DNA of 64,000 bases from Metopolophium dirhodum. Taxonomy: Eukaryota; Arthropoda; Insecta; Hemiptera; Aphididae. The position numbers and the translations under genes were made by a program. The notes under the pieces were generated by a model. It saw only the letters and a program-made list of their open reading frames with translations, did no database searches and was not told the DNA's origin. Of the stretch, positions 47,199-58,993 are shown piece by piece. The stretch covers positions 7,316,001 to 7,380,000 of the forward strand of contig NC_083560.1 in the NCBI RefSeq assembly GCF_019925205.1, in the 5' to 3' direction. Within the stretch, counting starts at the first letter, position 1. The number at the start of each line of letters is the position of its first letter.

Positions 47199-48461
47199 AT
47201 GGGCAAGACAGCTAACAAGCGGAAGGGCCCCGCGCAAACACCCGGGAGTTCCAAGAAGGGACGTCCACGTGCCTCGCCATCCCCACCGTCCACCTTCCTA
47301 AAAGGTCCACAGAGGGATTCCCCACCCTCTCCAACTCCGTCGACCGACTCATCAATATCAATGTCGTCAAACTGCTCCACTTCCGACACCGAGTCAAACA
47401 AATCCGCCCAACACTCCGCCCCGACTATGAAACCTCCACCAGCCAAAACATCCGAACAACAAACCCCGACATCAGCCAAACCCAAGCAAATCAGGCCACC
47501 CCCCTTAATCTTAAACTCTGCGTCCTGGCGAAAAATCGCACCAACCATTTACAAACTTCCGAACTTCACTCCATCGGCAATTACAGCCAAAACCACATCC
47601 AATGGACAAATAACCGTCCAAACTACCGACCCCACCCACTTCCGACAAATTCAGAAAGTCCTAGTTGACAGCAAAACTGAATTCCATACCTTCAGCCTCC
47701 CTGAAGATCGTTCCCTTAAGGTCGTTCTAAAGGGCATACCGATCGACATCACCACTGACGATCTAAAATCCGAACTAGAAACCCTAAACTTCCAAACAAA
47801 ATACATCCGCCGTTTCGGTACTCCCGAAAAACCGATGCCCATGTGCCTCGTACACATTGCGGCAACCCCGAACGCCAAGGATATCTTCCTTCTCAACTCC
47901 CTATTTTATCTTACGATTTCGGTAGAAGCCCTTAAACCTTCCGGCCCGGCACAATGTTTTTCGTGCCAACGTTTTGGACACGGTTCCCGTAACTGTGGCC
48001 ACCCACCCAGATGCGTCAAGTGCGCAGGAAATCACTTGGCATCTGAATGCCAAAAAACTCCCGACCAAACCCCGACATGCTGCAATTGCGGCGGGCCTCA
48101 TACGGCTAATTTCCGCGGATGCCCACATCTCTTGACGATAAAACCCAAAATCGCACCACCAACAACCAAACCCCAAACCCTGCCACCGACAACTCAATCT
48201 TTTACACCATCCCTGCCCCCACCAACAACTACAATAAAACCCCAAACCCGCTCGTACGCTGCAGCCACCACCGGCCAAGCGCCCCCACCACCACCACCAC
48301 CAAAACCGACCAGTCCCGAAGCCCCACAAATTAACCTGTCCCTCATTTTAAACCTCCTGACCAACCTCTTAACAGCCATAGTTAACAACCAGGACCCCAA
48401 AACCCTGATACAAACAGCAATACAATCATTCTTAACCATACTATCCCCCCAAAATGGATAA
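47199..48461 (+). CDS. Jockey ORF1 (Gag-like nucleic-acid-binding protein)
   Basis: 420 residues. The ATG at 47199 sits in a good context (GCCATGG). The N-terminus is basic and Ser/Pro/Thr-rich (1-100). Residues about 165-250 look like the PRE_C2HC domain found before Gag knuckles in Jockey-type elements (SLKVVLKGIPIDITTDDLK). Three zinc knuckles follow: Cys253/256-His261-Cys266, Cys272/275-His279-Cys284 and Cys294/297-His301-Cys308. After them is a Pro/Thr-rich stretch (about 310-385, with a run of eight prolines) and a hydrophobic C-terminus. The protein coats element RNA and helps carry it to chromatin. The stop overlaps the start of ORF2 by 8 bases (ATGGATAA), which suggests translational coupling or reinitiation. 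Codon use is C-rich, unlike the AT-rich surroundings. Confidence 0.9.
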   Translation: MGKTANKRKGPAQTPGSSKKGRPRASPSPPSTFLKGPQRDSPPSPTPSTDSSISMSSNCSTSDTESNKSAQHSAPTMKPPPAKTSEQQTPTSAKPKQIRPPPLILNSASWRKIAPTIYKLPNFTPSAITAKTTSNGQITVQTTDPTHFRQIQKVLVDSKTEFHTFSLPEDRSLKVVLKGIPIDITTDDLKSELETLNFQTKYIRRFGTPEKPMPMCLVHIAATPNAKDIFLLNSLFYLTISVEALKPSGPAQCFSCQRFGHGSRNCGHPPRCVKCAGNHLASECQKTPDQTPTCCNCGGPHTANFRGCPHLLTIKPKIAPPTTKPQTLPPTTQSFTPSLPPPTTTIKPQTRSYAAATTGQAPPPPPPPKPTSPEAPQINLSLILNLLTNLLTAIVNNQDPKTLIQTAIQSFLTILSPQNG

Positions 48462-51114
48462 CTTAAAAATTCTATTTTGGAACTCAAACGGCATTAACCA
48501 CAAACTTGACGAACTGCGCTCTTTAGCACTAAAACTGAAAACCGACATAATCCTACTTAACGAAACCCACCTAAAACCCTCGGCCAGACTTCACATTCCT
48601 AACTTTTTTACGTACAGGAACGACCTGCCGCCCGTGCGGGGCTCGCCCGCCCACGGAGGCACGGCCGTTCTCGTCAACCGACGTATCGTTCACCAACCAG
48701 TTACCCTAAACACAACTATCCAAACCTCTTCCATCCTCGTACAACTCAACGGCCACGAAGTACTTATTTCAGCCGTATACAAACCACCCGGAACCCTACT
48801 AACGACAAACGACCTCGACCTTTTGACAAAGAGTTCCGAATGGCAAATTTCGGCAGGCGACTTCAACGCCAAACATCCGCTGTGGTATAGCCACACGACT
48901 AACGCTGCCGGCCGTGTCCTCTTTGACCACGCACAACAATCGGACTACTCTGTAACTGCTCCCTCTTCTCCCACACATTTCCCGACATGCACACGATACA
49001 GACCTGACATACTCGACATCGCCCTCGTACGACTACCCTATCAAACCCAAATCACTAACCTCAACGAACTATCTTCCGACCACAACCCCATTCTTCTAGA
49101 TACACTCTGCACTCCGATCTCTTCTTCTCCACCGGTTACGAATCGGTTTATTAACTGGAAAAAATACACGACAACTCTCGCGAACTTACCGAACTCAACC
49201 ACTCAACCGACCAACGACCGTGAGTCTATCGACCTGGCAATCGAAAACCTCACAAAACATATCCAACAAGCGGTTGAATCCAGCGTATACGTACCGACAC
49301 GCAAACACCCGTCCACTGTAGTACCAGACTACATTAAACTGGAAATACAAGACAAAAACCGTATACGCCGCGAATGGCAAATAAACCGCGACCCGACAAT
49401 TAAACGACAACTAAACGCCAAAATATCTCTCATACGTACCTTACTCGCAACGCACAACACTGACCAATGGGACATCTTTCTTAACTCACTAGACCACCAA
49501 GACGGTTCAATATACAAACTCAACAAATGTCTCTTACACAAACGTCCAGCATCTCACCCACTAACCGGCCCCGACGGCCTAGTTTTTCCGGCCAACGAAC
49601 GAGCAGAGCTGATAGCCGACTCGCTCGAACGTCAATTTCAAACAAACCCCGGCCCCGACTTACCAGACGTAACCGCTCACTCCCAGTACCTACAAGGCCT
49701 TGACATCACCCGATCTAACCTCTTTACCACTCCCGGCCAGATACAAGACATAATTCGCAACCTTCGCAAAAAGAAAGCCCCAGGTGACGACCTCATCACC
49801 AACACGGCTCTTAAATTCCTACCAAACAACATTATACTGTCCCTTACTCGGATCATCAACAGCGCCTTCAGAATCTGCTACTTTCCCCTTGCCTGGAAAA
49901 AAGCAGTCATCATCTCCATTCCCAAACCTGGCAAAGACCATAAACAACCCGAAAACTATAGACCAATCGCCCTCCTCTCCTCCCTGTCCAAAATTTACGA
50001 ACGACTCATCCTCACCCACCTACAAGACAAACTCAAAAACAAAATCCGTCCCGAACAGTTCGCCTTCAGACCCGAACACTCGACCACACTACAACTGACC
50101 AAACTCACCCACCAACTGAGCGAAAACTTTAACAACGACTTAAACACTGCTTCCGTCTTCCTCGACGTGGAGAAAGCCTTCGACCGCGTCTGGCACGAAG
50201 GCCTACTCTACAAACTCTCCAAACTCAACATCTCGTTAGAAATCGTAAAAATCATCCAATCCTTTCTCACCGACCGTACTTTTACCACTAAAATCGAACA
50301 CTCCTTCTCTACTACCAGACACGTACTCGCAGGAGTCCCTCAGGGCTCCTGTCTCTCACCGACGCTATACTTGACGTACATTAACGACATTCCAACGACT
50401 CCTAAAGCCAACCTCTCACTCTTCGCTGACGACACGATGTTCTTCACTAGTAACAAAAACCCCAAACGTGCAACCATACAACTACAACACCAACTCAACC
50501 TCGCGTCCAACTGGTTCCACAGGTGGCGAATCAAAATAAACCCGACCAAAACAGTAGGCGTCCTCTTCGGGCGTTCTAATACAACCCACATTCCACCTCT
50601 AACCATCGATAACCAACCCGTTAACTGGTCAAAACAGGCCAAATACTTAGGCGTCACGATTGGACGTAAACTTACATTCAACCAACACATTCAAGACGTA
50701 ACCAAAAAAGCTACCCGCGTCCGTGGTATGCTTTACCCCTTACTTAACCGTACCAGTCCCGTTCCGCTGAAAACAAAACTTAACATACTTATACTCTACG
50801 TGACCCCTATACTTACATATGCTGGCTCTTCCTGGGCACCCTTTATCGGCCCCTCCCATTGGAGACGTATTGAATCCGTCCAAAACATCGGCATACGCAC
50901 GATAACCGGTATGCCCACTATCGTTAGAAACTCGGCCCTTTTAAAATCAGCCAACTTCAAATCTATTCAAAATTCCATTTGCTCTCAATCAAAAACAATG
51001 TTCTACAAAAACTCTTTTTCCGAATACGATCATATCCGCCTCTTAGGTAAAACCCACTCCCCTCCAACCACCAAACGTTTACTCAAACCATACCCATTAA
51101 ATTGGACTGACTAA
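48454..51114 (+). CDS. Jockey ORF2 (APE endonuclease and reverse transcriptase)
   Basis: 886 residues, uninterrupted. Residues 1-215 are an apurinic-type endonuclease: WNSNGI at 9-14, LNETHL with Glu37, SAGDFNAKH (Asp136, Asn138) and SDHNP (Asp209, His210). They nick the target DNA to prime reverse transcription. The RT domain occupies roughly 430-745: KKAPGDDLI, NYRPIALLSSLSKIYERLI, FRPEHST, FLDVEKAFDRVWH, GVPQGSCLSPTLY and the catalytic FADD at 657-660, then YLGVTIGRKL. No RNase H domain follows, in line with the Jockey clade. All catalytic residues that I can identify are present. Length is typical for the clade. Confidence 0.93.
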   Translation: MDNLKILFWNSNGINHKLDELRSLALKLKTDIILLNETHLKPSARLHIPNFFTYRNDLPPVRGSPAHGGTAVLVNRRIVHQPVTLNTTIQTSSILVQLNGHEVLISAVYKPPGTLLTTNDLDLLTKSSEWQISAGDFNAKHPLWYSHTTNAAGRVLFDHAQQSDYSVTAPSSPTHFPTCTRYRPDILDIALVRLPYQTQITNLNELSSDHNPILLDTLCTPISSSPPVTNRFINWKKYTTTLANLPNSTTQPTNDRESIDLAIENLTKHIQQAVESSVYVPTRKHPSTVVPDYIKLEIQDKNRIRREWQINRDPTIKRQLNAKISLIRTLLATHNTDQWDIFLNSLDHQDGSIYKLNKCLLHKRPASHPLTGPDGLVFPANERAELIADSLERQFQTNPGPDLPDVTAHSQYLQGLDITRSNLFTTPGQIQDIIRNLRKKKAPGDDLITNTALKFLPNNIILSLTRIINSAFRICYFPLAWKKAVIISIPKPGKDHKQPENYRPIALLSSLSKIYERLILTHLQDKLKNKIRPEQFAFRPEHSTTLQLTKLTHQLSENFNNDLNTASVFLDVEKAFDRVWHEGLLYKLSKLNISLEIVKIIQSFLTDRTFTTKIEHSFSTTRHVLAGVPQGSCLSPTLYLTYINDIPTTPKANLSLFADDTMFFTSNKNPKRATIQLQHQLNLASNWFHRWRIKINPTKTVGVLFGRSNTTHIPPLTIDNQPVNWSKQAKYLGVTIGRKLTFNQHIQDVTKKATRVRGMLYPLLNRTSPVPLKTKLNILILYVTPILTYAGSSWAPFIGPSHWRRIESVQNIGIRTITGMPTIVRNSALLKSANFKSIQNSICSQSKTMFYKNSFSEYDHIRLLGKTHSPPTTKRLLKPYPLNWTD

Positions 51115-52056
51115 CATAACTGAACCTACCAATCAACCCCAAAATCCATCCACTAGTAGAGGCACAAGCCTGGAATAGTAAACGGCATAGCCACCCCTCC
51201 CAAAGCAAAGCAAAGCAAGGTCAAATAATCCACCACACCAGTCTTCAACATATCTTCTACAAGTCAACAAGCACTATAGAAGACCCGAAGACCTGAAGAC
51301 CCGAAGACTATCAACGCAGCAGCAACACCGACCTGAACGACACCGGCGAAGCTGATCCGACCTAACCAGTCCACGACGACGCACCCTGAACGCACCGATC
51401 TAACGTGATCGCCCGATACCGCCGAGACTCAACAGTACCCGGCATACCTGGCTAATAAGCGCCACTTCACGGACCGACGACGCCAAGCCTACCGTGTACA
51501 TCCAGCGATCGACGACAACGGATAGCCGCCACACCGGGACCTGATTGACCCACCGACGGCAGCGTATAATATAATTATACTCCGGCGATCCATTACTGAC
51601 AGTCCACCCGTTCAATCGAGTCCAGTCACACCGTTGGACGAATACCAAGACACGCCGGGAACCGACTTCGCGACGTAACTTGGCCAATCGACTATTCAGC
51701 AAGCCGACAAGTAGTACCACGTTTCCCCCTACGGCGAGCTATTTCGAGTTTCGCCGCGAGGAAGAACCGAACCCACACGACTTGCTCGAGTCCGTGCACG
51801 GACGGTTTCTACTCTCCCCTATTATTGTATTACTTCTACGAAACGTATAGGCAAGTCCCGACTATTGTTTTGCTCGCGCCTCTTCAGGCCCGAACCCGCC
51901 CGCCGCGGCCGCTTCCTTAAGCCTGCCGCGCGGCCCGGGATAACTTGCCCCGATCATTATAAACATTACTTATTGGTTATATAATAAACGAATCATAACA
52001 ATACACAACGCATTGGTATTTACGACACGGGACGTCACGAACAGACGCTCCGTATC
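51115..52056 (+). other. 3' UTR of the Jockey element
   Basis: 942 bp, GC-rich until about 51940 and AT-richer at the end. It contains small direct repeats (AAAGCAAAGCAAAGC near 51197, GAAGACCCGAAGACC-type near 51281-51308). AATAAA-like ATAATAAACG occurs near 51980, but no A tail is present at the 3' junction. Opposite-strand frames here are not genes. Confidence 0.75.
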
Positions 52057-52062
52057 AAATTT

Positions 52063-53085
52063 TAAATTTGATACATATTGATACGATTCGAACTTTAAAT
52101 CCTTAAAAAAAATTGTGTCTATGTATTTTTAATATTTTTTTACCCGACAATTTTCCATTTTCAACGAGTTAAGACTTAAGATCAATTGTGCAAAAAACAA
52201 TTTTCTGAAATCATTATTTTGAAAGTAATATACTTCAAAAGTTGGTGAATTTAAGTATTTTAACGATTTAAAAATAGGTTACAAATGGGTCACTGTATTA
52301 TGGACAGTGTTAAATTTCAATTATAATATAACATCATTGTTTAAGAAAAACGATTATGAGAGAAAACGGTCAGTCAGCCTATGATATTACCAAGTATATT
52401 TGATGATATTATTGTGAATAAAGTAATTTATATATAAACTATTGAGAATTTTGATCTCCTCAATGCACCAACAATATTCGCTTTCCCATTGAAATTCAAC
52501 TTAAGTTAACAATTGTTGTTACTTATTAATATCCAATATTGTTATATATCTGTTTGCGCACGGATATAATAGTAAAAAGGTAGGCAAGTGGGTGTCACTC
52601 TGCTGTATAATACGTTACAAGTGGGTCACTATAATGGATGGTATTAAATTTGAATTCAATGATAAGTTATTATTGTATAAGAAAAACGATTCTGAGGGAA
52701 AACTGTCGGTCAGCCTATGGTATTACCAATTATAATTGATGATATTATTGTGTATAAAGTAATTTATATATAACATATTTACGTGGAACCTTGTTTTAGA
52801 ACTTAAGAGATGAATTGCATGTAAAAAAAATTGTACCAATAACAACAATTTATTAATTAAAATAAAAAAATTATTTTCGTAAATATTCCCGTTTTTACTT
52901 AATTTTTTTTGATTTTCCCGTTGCTTATGAAAACTACTGCGAAAATTTAACTTTTGACCCCCAAACCAAATTTAAGAGTACCAACTAGATTCACTTCCCT
53001 ATCAGAAAAGATGGCGCTGAAGAAAATCTAAACATTTTTACTATCCTAAAAGGTGACTTTATTGCAAGGCTCCTGATATATTGTT
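52063..53085. repeat. AT-rich repeat, copy of 60655-61730
   Basis: It continues the sequence interrupted by the Jockey insertion and follows 60655-61730 closely, with an internal gap near 52140 and two dispersed cores (52270-52390, 52575-52720). At 53085 it joins block A without the 24140-24540-type sequence seen before other A copies. No gene. Confidence 0.65.
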
Positions 53086-54146
53086 ACAACAGCGAGGATG
53101 GGAAAGATCAATCAAAGGAATGATGATGGTGCAGGCTAGTTATGGGGAGGGAGTCTCTGTTAGAAAGTTTTATAATACGTAAAGAAATAAAAAATCAAAA
53201 CTCTCTATAAGCGTGGCAGTAAAATACTGTTGTGCGTATGCATATAAACTTAAAAACATTGACTTATAAATAAATATACAAATATAAAATAATGATTTCC
53301 GCAAATGTTTTTGTACCATCGTTTTAATTAATTCATTGAAATACATGTATAAAAAAAATTGTAATTGCAAATCTAGAGAATTATAAGGAATCACTATTCC
53401 AAATTTCAAGTCGCTATATATATCTACTATAATAGCTTAGGCTAGGTTGAATCAGTCAGGACTGCTTGTTTTATATTATTCATATTAATCATATTATATT
53501 TCATTTTAATACATTTTTTAATCCAATAATTGTTAAAAAAAAATATTATTTTACATTCCATTTGCATACGTCTTATAATCCAATATTTTTTTCGAATTTA
53601 TATCACATAATAGCGGAGTAATTATGAATTTGTATAAGGGAGGGGATAGAAATTTTTTGAAACACATAATTCTAAATACTAAATAAATAAAATAAATATA
53701 ATAAATACAAAATAGGTTGGGTTAGGTAATACATTTTTAAGACAGAATAAAAATAAAAATAATTATATATTTTAAGTAATATATTAAAAGTTTAAAATGT
53801 TTGCAATCTCATTTCTTTTTACAATTTGTTGGGCTGTTCGGCAATAGTCTTAGACAATTTCATAACATGTGGTTCATAGGTGTAGAGTACTAGAGTACTC
53901 TTGCCACAAATATTTTTTATGTGATTCAACCCTGAAAAATACATTTTTATTTGTTGTGCTGTCTGAGAAAACTTAGGTATACGAGTTAGATTTTTTTGTT
54001 AAACAACATTGAATGACAGATAGTACTTAAATACACATATTCAGATTAATTTCAAATTTTGAACATTTTCGATACGACCATGCGCAATACATCTAATTTT
54101 TTTTTTAAATGGTAAGATCAATTTTTTTTACATATTTGGATAGAGT
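53086..54146. repeat. Repeat block A, copy 3
   Basis: Copy of 2240-3140. It contains GTAGAGTACTAGAGTACTCTTG near 53883, the unoccupied counterpart of the hAT target at 28238. Block B is nearly absent: the sequence jumps from about 54146 to a shortened core (54147-54205) and then block C. Confidence 0.65.
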
Positions 54147-55216
54147 ATTTCTTACAGTAGTCACAAGTGGGTCACTGTATAATGGACGGTGTTAAATTTG
54201 AACCAACCTAACCTACTATATTCACTTTGTCCATCAGAGTATGATGTCCATCAGCTTAGACACAAAAATTTAATATTAAGATAAAACTACATAACTAACA
54301 AATATAATGTAAATATATAATACTGTAAAAACCACGTCTTATCCCATAACTATGTAATCTTAATTTATAACTTAATTATCCATTAATAATAATTTAACCA
54401 CAACCACAGACTAATTACCTAGCTATTGAAGCCTTTATTCTGAATATTATAAAAAAAAAAACTTAATTTTATATAAATATATAAAAGTAAAAAACTAATA
54501 AATTGAATTGTAATATACTGTGTGTCCTAGAAATTGGGTACACTCTATAACTTAGTTACCTATATTACTCAGTACTCTGTATATATTTTAGAATTCTGTC
54601 TGCAGGAGATTGATGATCCAATAGTCTATAATTTTACTTGACCGTTGTCAATACCAGGCAAAGTCGGAGCAAAGCTAAGTACGATCTTTTATTTTTATTG
54701 TTCGTCATAGAGACTTTTTAGATAGTTTGTTAAGTCTGGCCTATACAAAGTTCTTAGAAAGTTATATTCAACAATGGCTATTTCGGTAAGTGGTAACTCC
54801 TTCTTTGTATTATACAAAATAATGATAATTCAGTGATAATAATTCCATTCAATTCATAAGAATATGCAATTTGTCATCAATGTTTTCTTATGACGTTATC
54901 ACTTGAAATCATCGCCCGTAAACCGACGAATATTATAAAATATTCTGTATTTAAATAATTATATTATATTTTCTATTTGTATAAAATACATTTACGAAAA
55001 CATTATTATGTTTTATAAATATATATATATAGGTCAACTACAAACAATTTCTCGTTACCACATTGTAACGCTGTTTAAAAGAAAACTTTATGCGTGCTCA
55101 GCGCGCCACTTCCTACCGAAAAATATAGGTATTATTTCTATCTATCAATATAAATTTCGAAAAATAAAGTGAATATAAAATATAAATCCATATTCACTTA
55201 CATGTTACATATAGTT
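54147..55216. repeat. Repeat block C, copy 3
   Basis: Follows 4690-6327 with a deletion near 54635. The ATGGCTATTTCGGTAAGT string is at 54775. The C/D junction near 55223 is unoccupied by the LTR element. Confidence 0.65.
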
Positions 55217-58200
55217 AAATACATTATATTTTGAAATAGAATAAAGTTAGAATTATGTAACCTAGGTGAAATGTGGTATGGTCGACAGAGTCCTACCCCC
55301 ACCTCCACGCGGTGCCGACTGGAAATGGAATTCCGGTTCCGGCTAACGGGGGAGGCACAGAAGGCAAACTGTATAAAACCGAACATCGGCGGGTCAACAC
55401 CAGCGACCAGAGGGCCAACATCGCCCTCCAAAAACCGACAACAGACCGAAGGCTCGATGCGAAGACGACCGGGAAGGTTAGACGGGGACCCAGGGGCTAG
55501 TAAACCAGCGGCCCAGTATCATCATCCGAAACAGCGGCAGGCGTGCCCCGGGGCATTAGTAAGAAGCCTACAGCACGGCTTGGTCACCGTCCGGGTGATC
55601 GCGATTGATGGGGAAGGGCGCTCGGGCCGAATGCCTCAAGTCTCCGCCGACCGGCGACCCAACGCATCGAGGAGCAGTAGCAAGACACACGGAGGAAACA
55701 GATGGAAAACTAGGAAATCAACAACGGCGACACGCGAACTCCACAACAGCTCAAGGAGAAGACGCGACGAACGAGAAGTCAAGACTGGCGGACAGCGAAG
55801 CCGGGTCGAGAACCGACTGACAAACGAAATCAGCAGGCCTTCAGCCAAAATGTTATTTCTCCCCGATAAAATGTATTCCTGTATTCCATGTACTCCCACG
55901 GGTTTGCGTTATATGTTGATGTAATTAATTAAAAATATTAATATTATACCAATGATTTAAATATTTTAATACAATTTGTTGCAGTACCAAATGTGTAACA
56001 TTATAATATTCAAATACAATAAATAATTTTCTAACACTTTGAATTTTTATAATACAGTGTTGGCAATTTATTTTAATACATTTCCAATTAGTATACAACT
56101 AATAAATATATTAAATTTAAATCTATTTATTCATAAATCATAATACTCTGTAAACATTATACATGCCATGATACATCTTAATGATACCAAAAAACTAAAT
56201 AATACATTTTATATACACATATAAAAATATTAAATACATTTAAGATAAATACTATCAAAAAACTACTGTTGTTGTGCTTATAATTTTTTAACAAATTAAA
56301 TTGATGTTTTTTTTTTTACAGATATTTAAAATATTTAAACAATTAGTAGTTTGTAAGCATTTGAACCTTTTGATGGCCTTAATATGGTTTAACAATACAA
56401 AATGTTTATTTATTCATATTGTTAATGTTTTGTAATTCTAAATCTTTGAAAAAGTCTTCATTACTTGGTGTATATTGTGATACAAAACACTCACAAGATT
56501 CTGTATTTAGGTACTGTACTTTTAATTAAACTGATGTATCAATCCAATCCACTGTTAATTGTATGAAATGTGATAAATATTATAATTATTAAAATCAGTA
56601 AATTTTTAATAGTTGATTGTTTGATTACAATTAATTCTAATCCGGTCAAATTTATTTGAAATAGCTCCACAGTTAAGCAAAACCAATTTGAGAGGTTAAA
56701 ATCTGGACTAAAATCCACAGAGTATAACATCAGCAGAAATAATTCAGGACAAATTATTTGTTATACTTGCATATTCTCCATCAATGACATATTGTTGCCA
56801 TTTACTGTATCTAAATAAATAACATAAATATAAAATAATTTAATATATCAATAATCTCAAATAAGAAACAAGAGTTATGATACTTCTAAAACTTACCTAC
56901 AAATGTTTACACATGTTTATTGTTAAGTGAAAGTATTGAAAAATAATCCAGGATTTGATTTGTCTTGTAAATTGTGACGTATACCTATGTCATAACACAT
57001 TTACATACAATCGAGCAACACAACACATAGGTAATAAGGCAATTTAAATACAAATATAATCTTGAATAAATCTCTAGATGTAACTGTAAGCTTGGTAAAT
57101 TTGCAGGTAAATATTTTTTTTTACTAATAAAATTAGCATGAGAGTATGTGACACCTAAAATTAAACATCATAACGAGACGAATATTCACAAGTCATAACA
57201 ACTGATATAATATTATAATACTTACATAATATTATAGTTGATATAAAAATATGTAATACGTTCTATGGTAATACATCCGGACGTTTAACTCGCCCACAAG
57301 TACTGATAGTGCATTATATTAATATAGTATCAAATATTTTAAGTTATCACTATTAATTACCATCACATTAATTAATAAATTTGATTTTATCGACATTGTG
57401 CTTTATCGTCTACACTCTACGACAATAATATGGTCTATGATAGTATCACGGTTTGTTGTTGATGTATAATGCGTTATAAGTACCTAATTAATGTGATGTG
57501 ATTAATTTGGAATTTATTTTAGGTACCTATTATAGGTCAATTATTTTTTTAATACCATAGATAAGTATATAATATGTTTTAAGCCTAGACAGACGGGTGC
57601 CAGTTAAAATCGCGAAAAAATAAACGCAAAAGTCAAAATCGCGAAAAAAAAACAGCGAAAATAAAAATATTCTTTTCGGTATATTTTTCGTAAAAACATT
57701 AAAATACGTCAAAATACTATAAAAAAATACAATTTAAATTTGATATTTTTCCTAAAATTGCAAAATATATAACATAGACAGACATACCGTCTCCGCTCAG
57801 AATCGTTTTTCTTGTACAATGATATTATATCATTGAATTCAAATTTAATACCATCCATTATACAGTGCCACACTTGTAACCTAATGTAGGTACAGCAGAG
57901 CGACATCCACTTGCCCACCTTTTTTTTTTCTATGAATGTCAATAAAACGTTATTTGTTGGGAAAACAGCTTGAAAATGTAATACAAGGCTCCTACTATAT
58001 TGTAACAATGACATTTGAAAAATATTAAAAATCCTTTAACGCAGTTATTTTTACAACAATTTAAAGTTCAAATCTTGACAAAATACAGAAAAATCACGAA
58101 AATTAGCAAATTATTTTGAGTTGAGAATTCAAAAAAATATTTCTTTTTAAATCTAAGATTTGAAATTGTTATACAAGATTATTCATAAGTTTGTCTATCT

Positions 58201-58815
58201 TTATCAACCAAAAAAATTTCTACAAGCAATTCAAATTAAATTTTTATGAGCGTTTAAAGTTCATACTTTTACAATATTGGATATTCACTCGATTTCTCAT
58301 GTAATGGTTTTGTTATTTTATTGTTATTCAAAAACGAATATATAACTATAGATACATGGAAATTTTACTGAATGTGCATATTTTCATTTGCCTATACACC
58401 ATAAAATTTTGAAAATAATTTGACACTTTTTGAGCTGTTTACGGACATAGTAAGTTTTACATTTTTTTAGTTTTTTTTTTTCTATAAATATCAATAACAT
58501 TTTATTTGTTGGATAAAAAAGCATGAAAATTTAATACAAGGCTCCTGATATATCGTTGTAAAATTTAATAATTATTTTGTAGTTGAAAATGTATAAAATG
58601 TTCAACTTTTATAGCGAAGCATTGAAAATTTAAAACATGGTTCCACGTAAATAGATTATATATAAATTACTTTGTTCACAATAATTTCATCAAATATATT
58701 TAGTAATATCATAGGCTGACTGACCATTTTAGTTCGGAATCGTTTTTCTTATACTATATCATTGAATTCAAATTTAACACCATCCATAACAGTGACCCAC
58801 TTGTAATCTTCTGTA
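55217..58815. repeat. Repeat block D, copy 3
   Basis: Nearly complete match to 14727-17880, with the retroposon at 55280-55875 near its start and reverse dispersed cores at 57780-57925 and 58715-58820. A 217-codon frame at 55271-55924 runs through the retroposon and is not supported as a gene. Confidence 0.65.
55280..55875 (+). mobile_element. Partial copy of the GGTCGGCAG retroposon
   Basis: Matches 29447 to about 30097, beginning GGTCGACAGAGTCC and ending near AATAAAATGTA-type sequence. It lacks the last 170 bp and the poly(A). It shares its left flank with the 36466 copy, while block D copy 1 (near 14775) has no insertion there. It is therefore informative for the order of block duplications. 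Confidence 0.7.
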
Positions 58816-58993
58816 AACATAGTGTGAGCACGAGTGTTAAGATTAATACAATTGTTCACGTGTGTGTGACAAGCTGGCAAAATGCGCCAAATATATCAGT
58901 GAGAGCTTTGTGATCGAAGTATTGTTCGTGCGTGGCTGACTGCTGAACCGAACATCGCGCTCGTTCCCGTTTGGCGGTGATACGGCCTGGTGT
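58815..58993. repeat. Fragment of repeat block E
   Basis: Only the segment from TAGTGTGAGCACGAGTGTTAAG to GGCGGTGATACGGCC is present, equivalent to about 18389-18556. The palindrome array and the GC-rich 5' part are missing. Confidence 0.7.

Larger units (their letters stand above)
46476..52056 (+). mobile_element. Jockey-clade non-LTR retrotransposon, apparently full length
   Basis: 5581 bp, far more GC-rich than its surroundings, with a 5' UTR of about 720 bp, ORF1, an overlapping ORF2 and a 3' UTR of about 940 bp. It is flanked by AAATTT on both sides (46470-46475 and 52057-52062). A paralogous empty site near 60641-60665 reads ATTATTATTAAATTTTAAAT through the junction. It has no poly(A) tail, ending CGCTCCGTATC. 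Both ORFs are open, so it may have been active recently. Clade call: PRE_C2HC plus CCHC Gag, APE endonuclease, RT and no RNase H. Confidence 0.9.

Noticed and set aside
47186..51720. Many ORFs on the minus strand and other frames across the Jockey element
   Set aside because: GC-rich shadow frames of ORF1, ORF2 and the UTRs with no recognisable domain.
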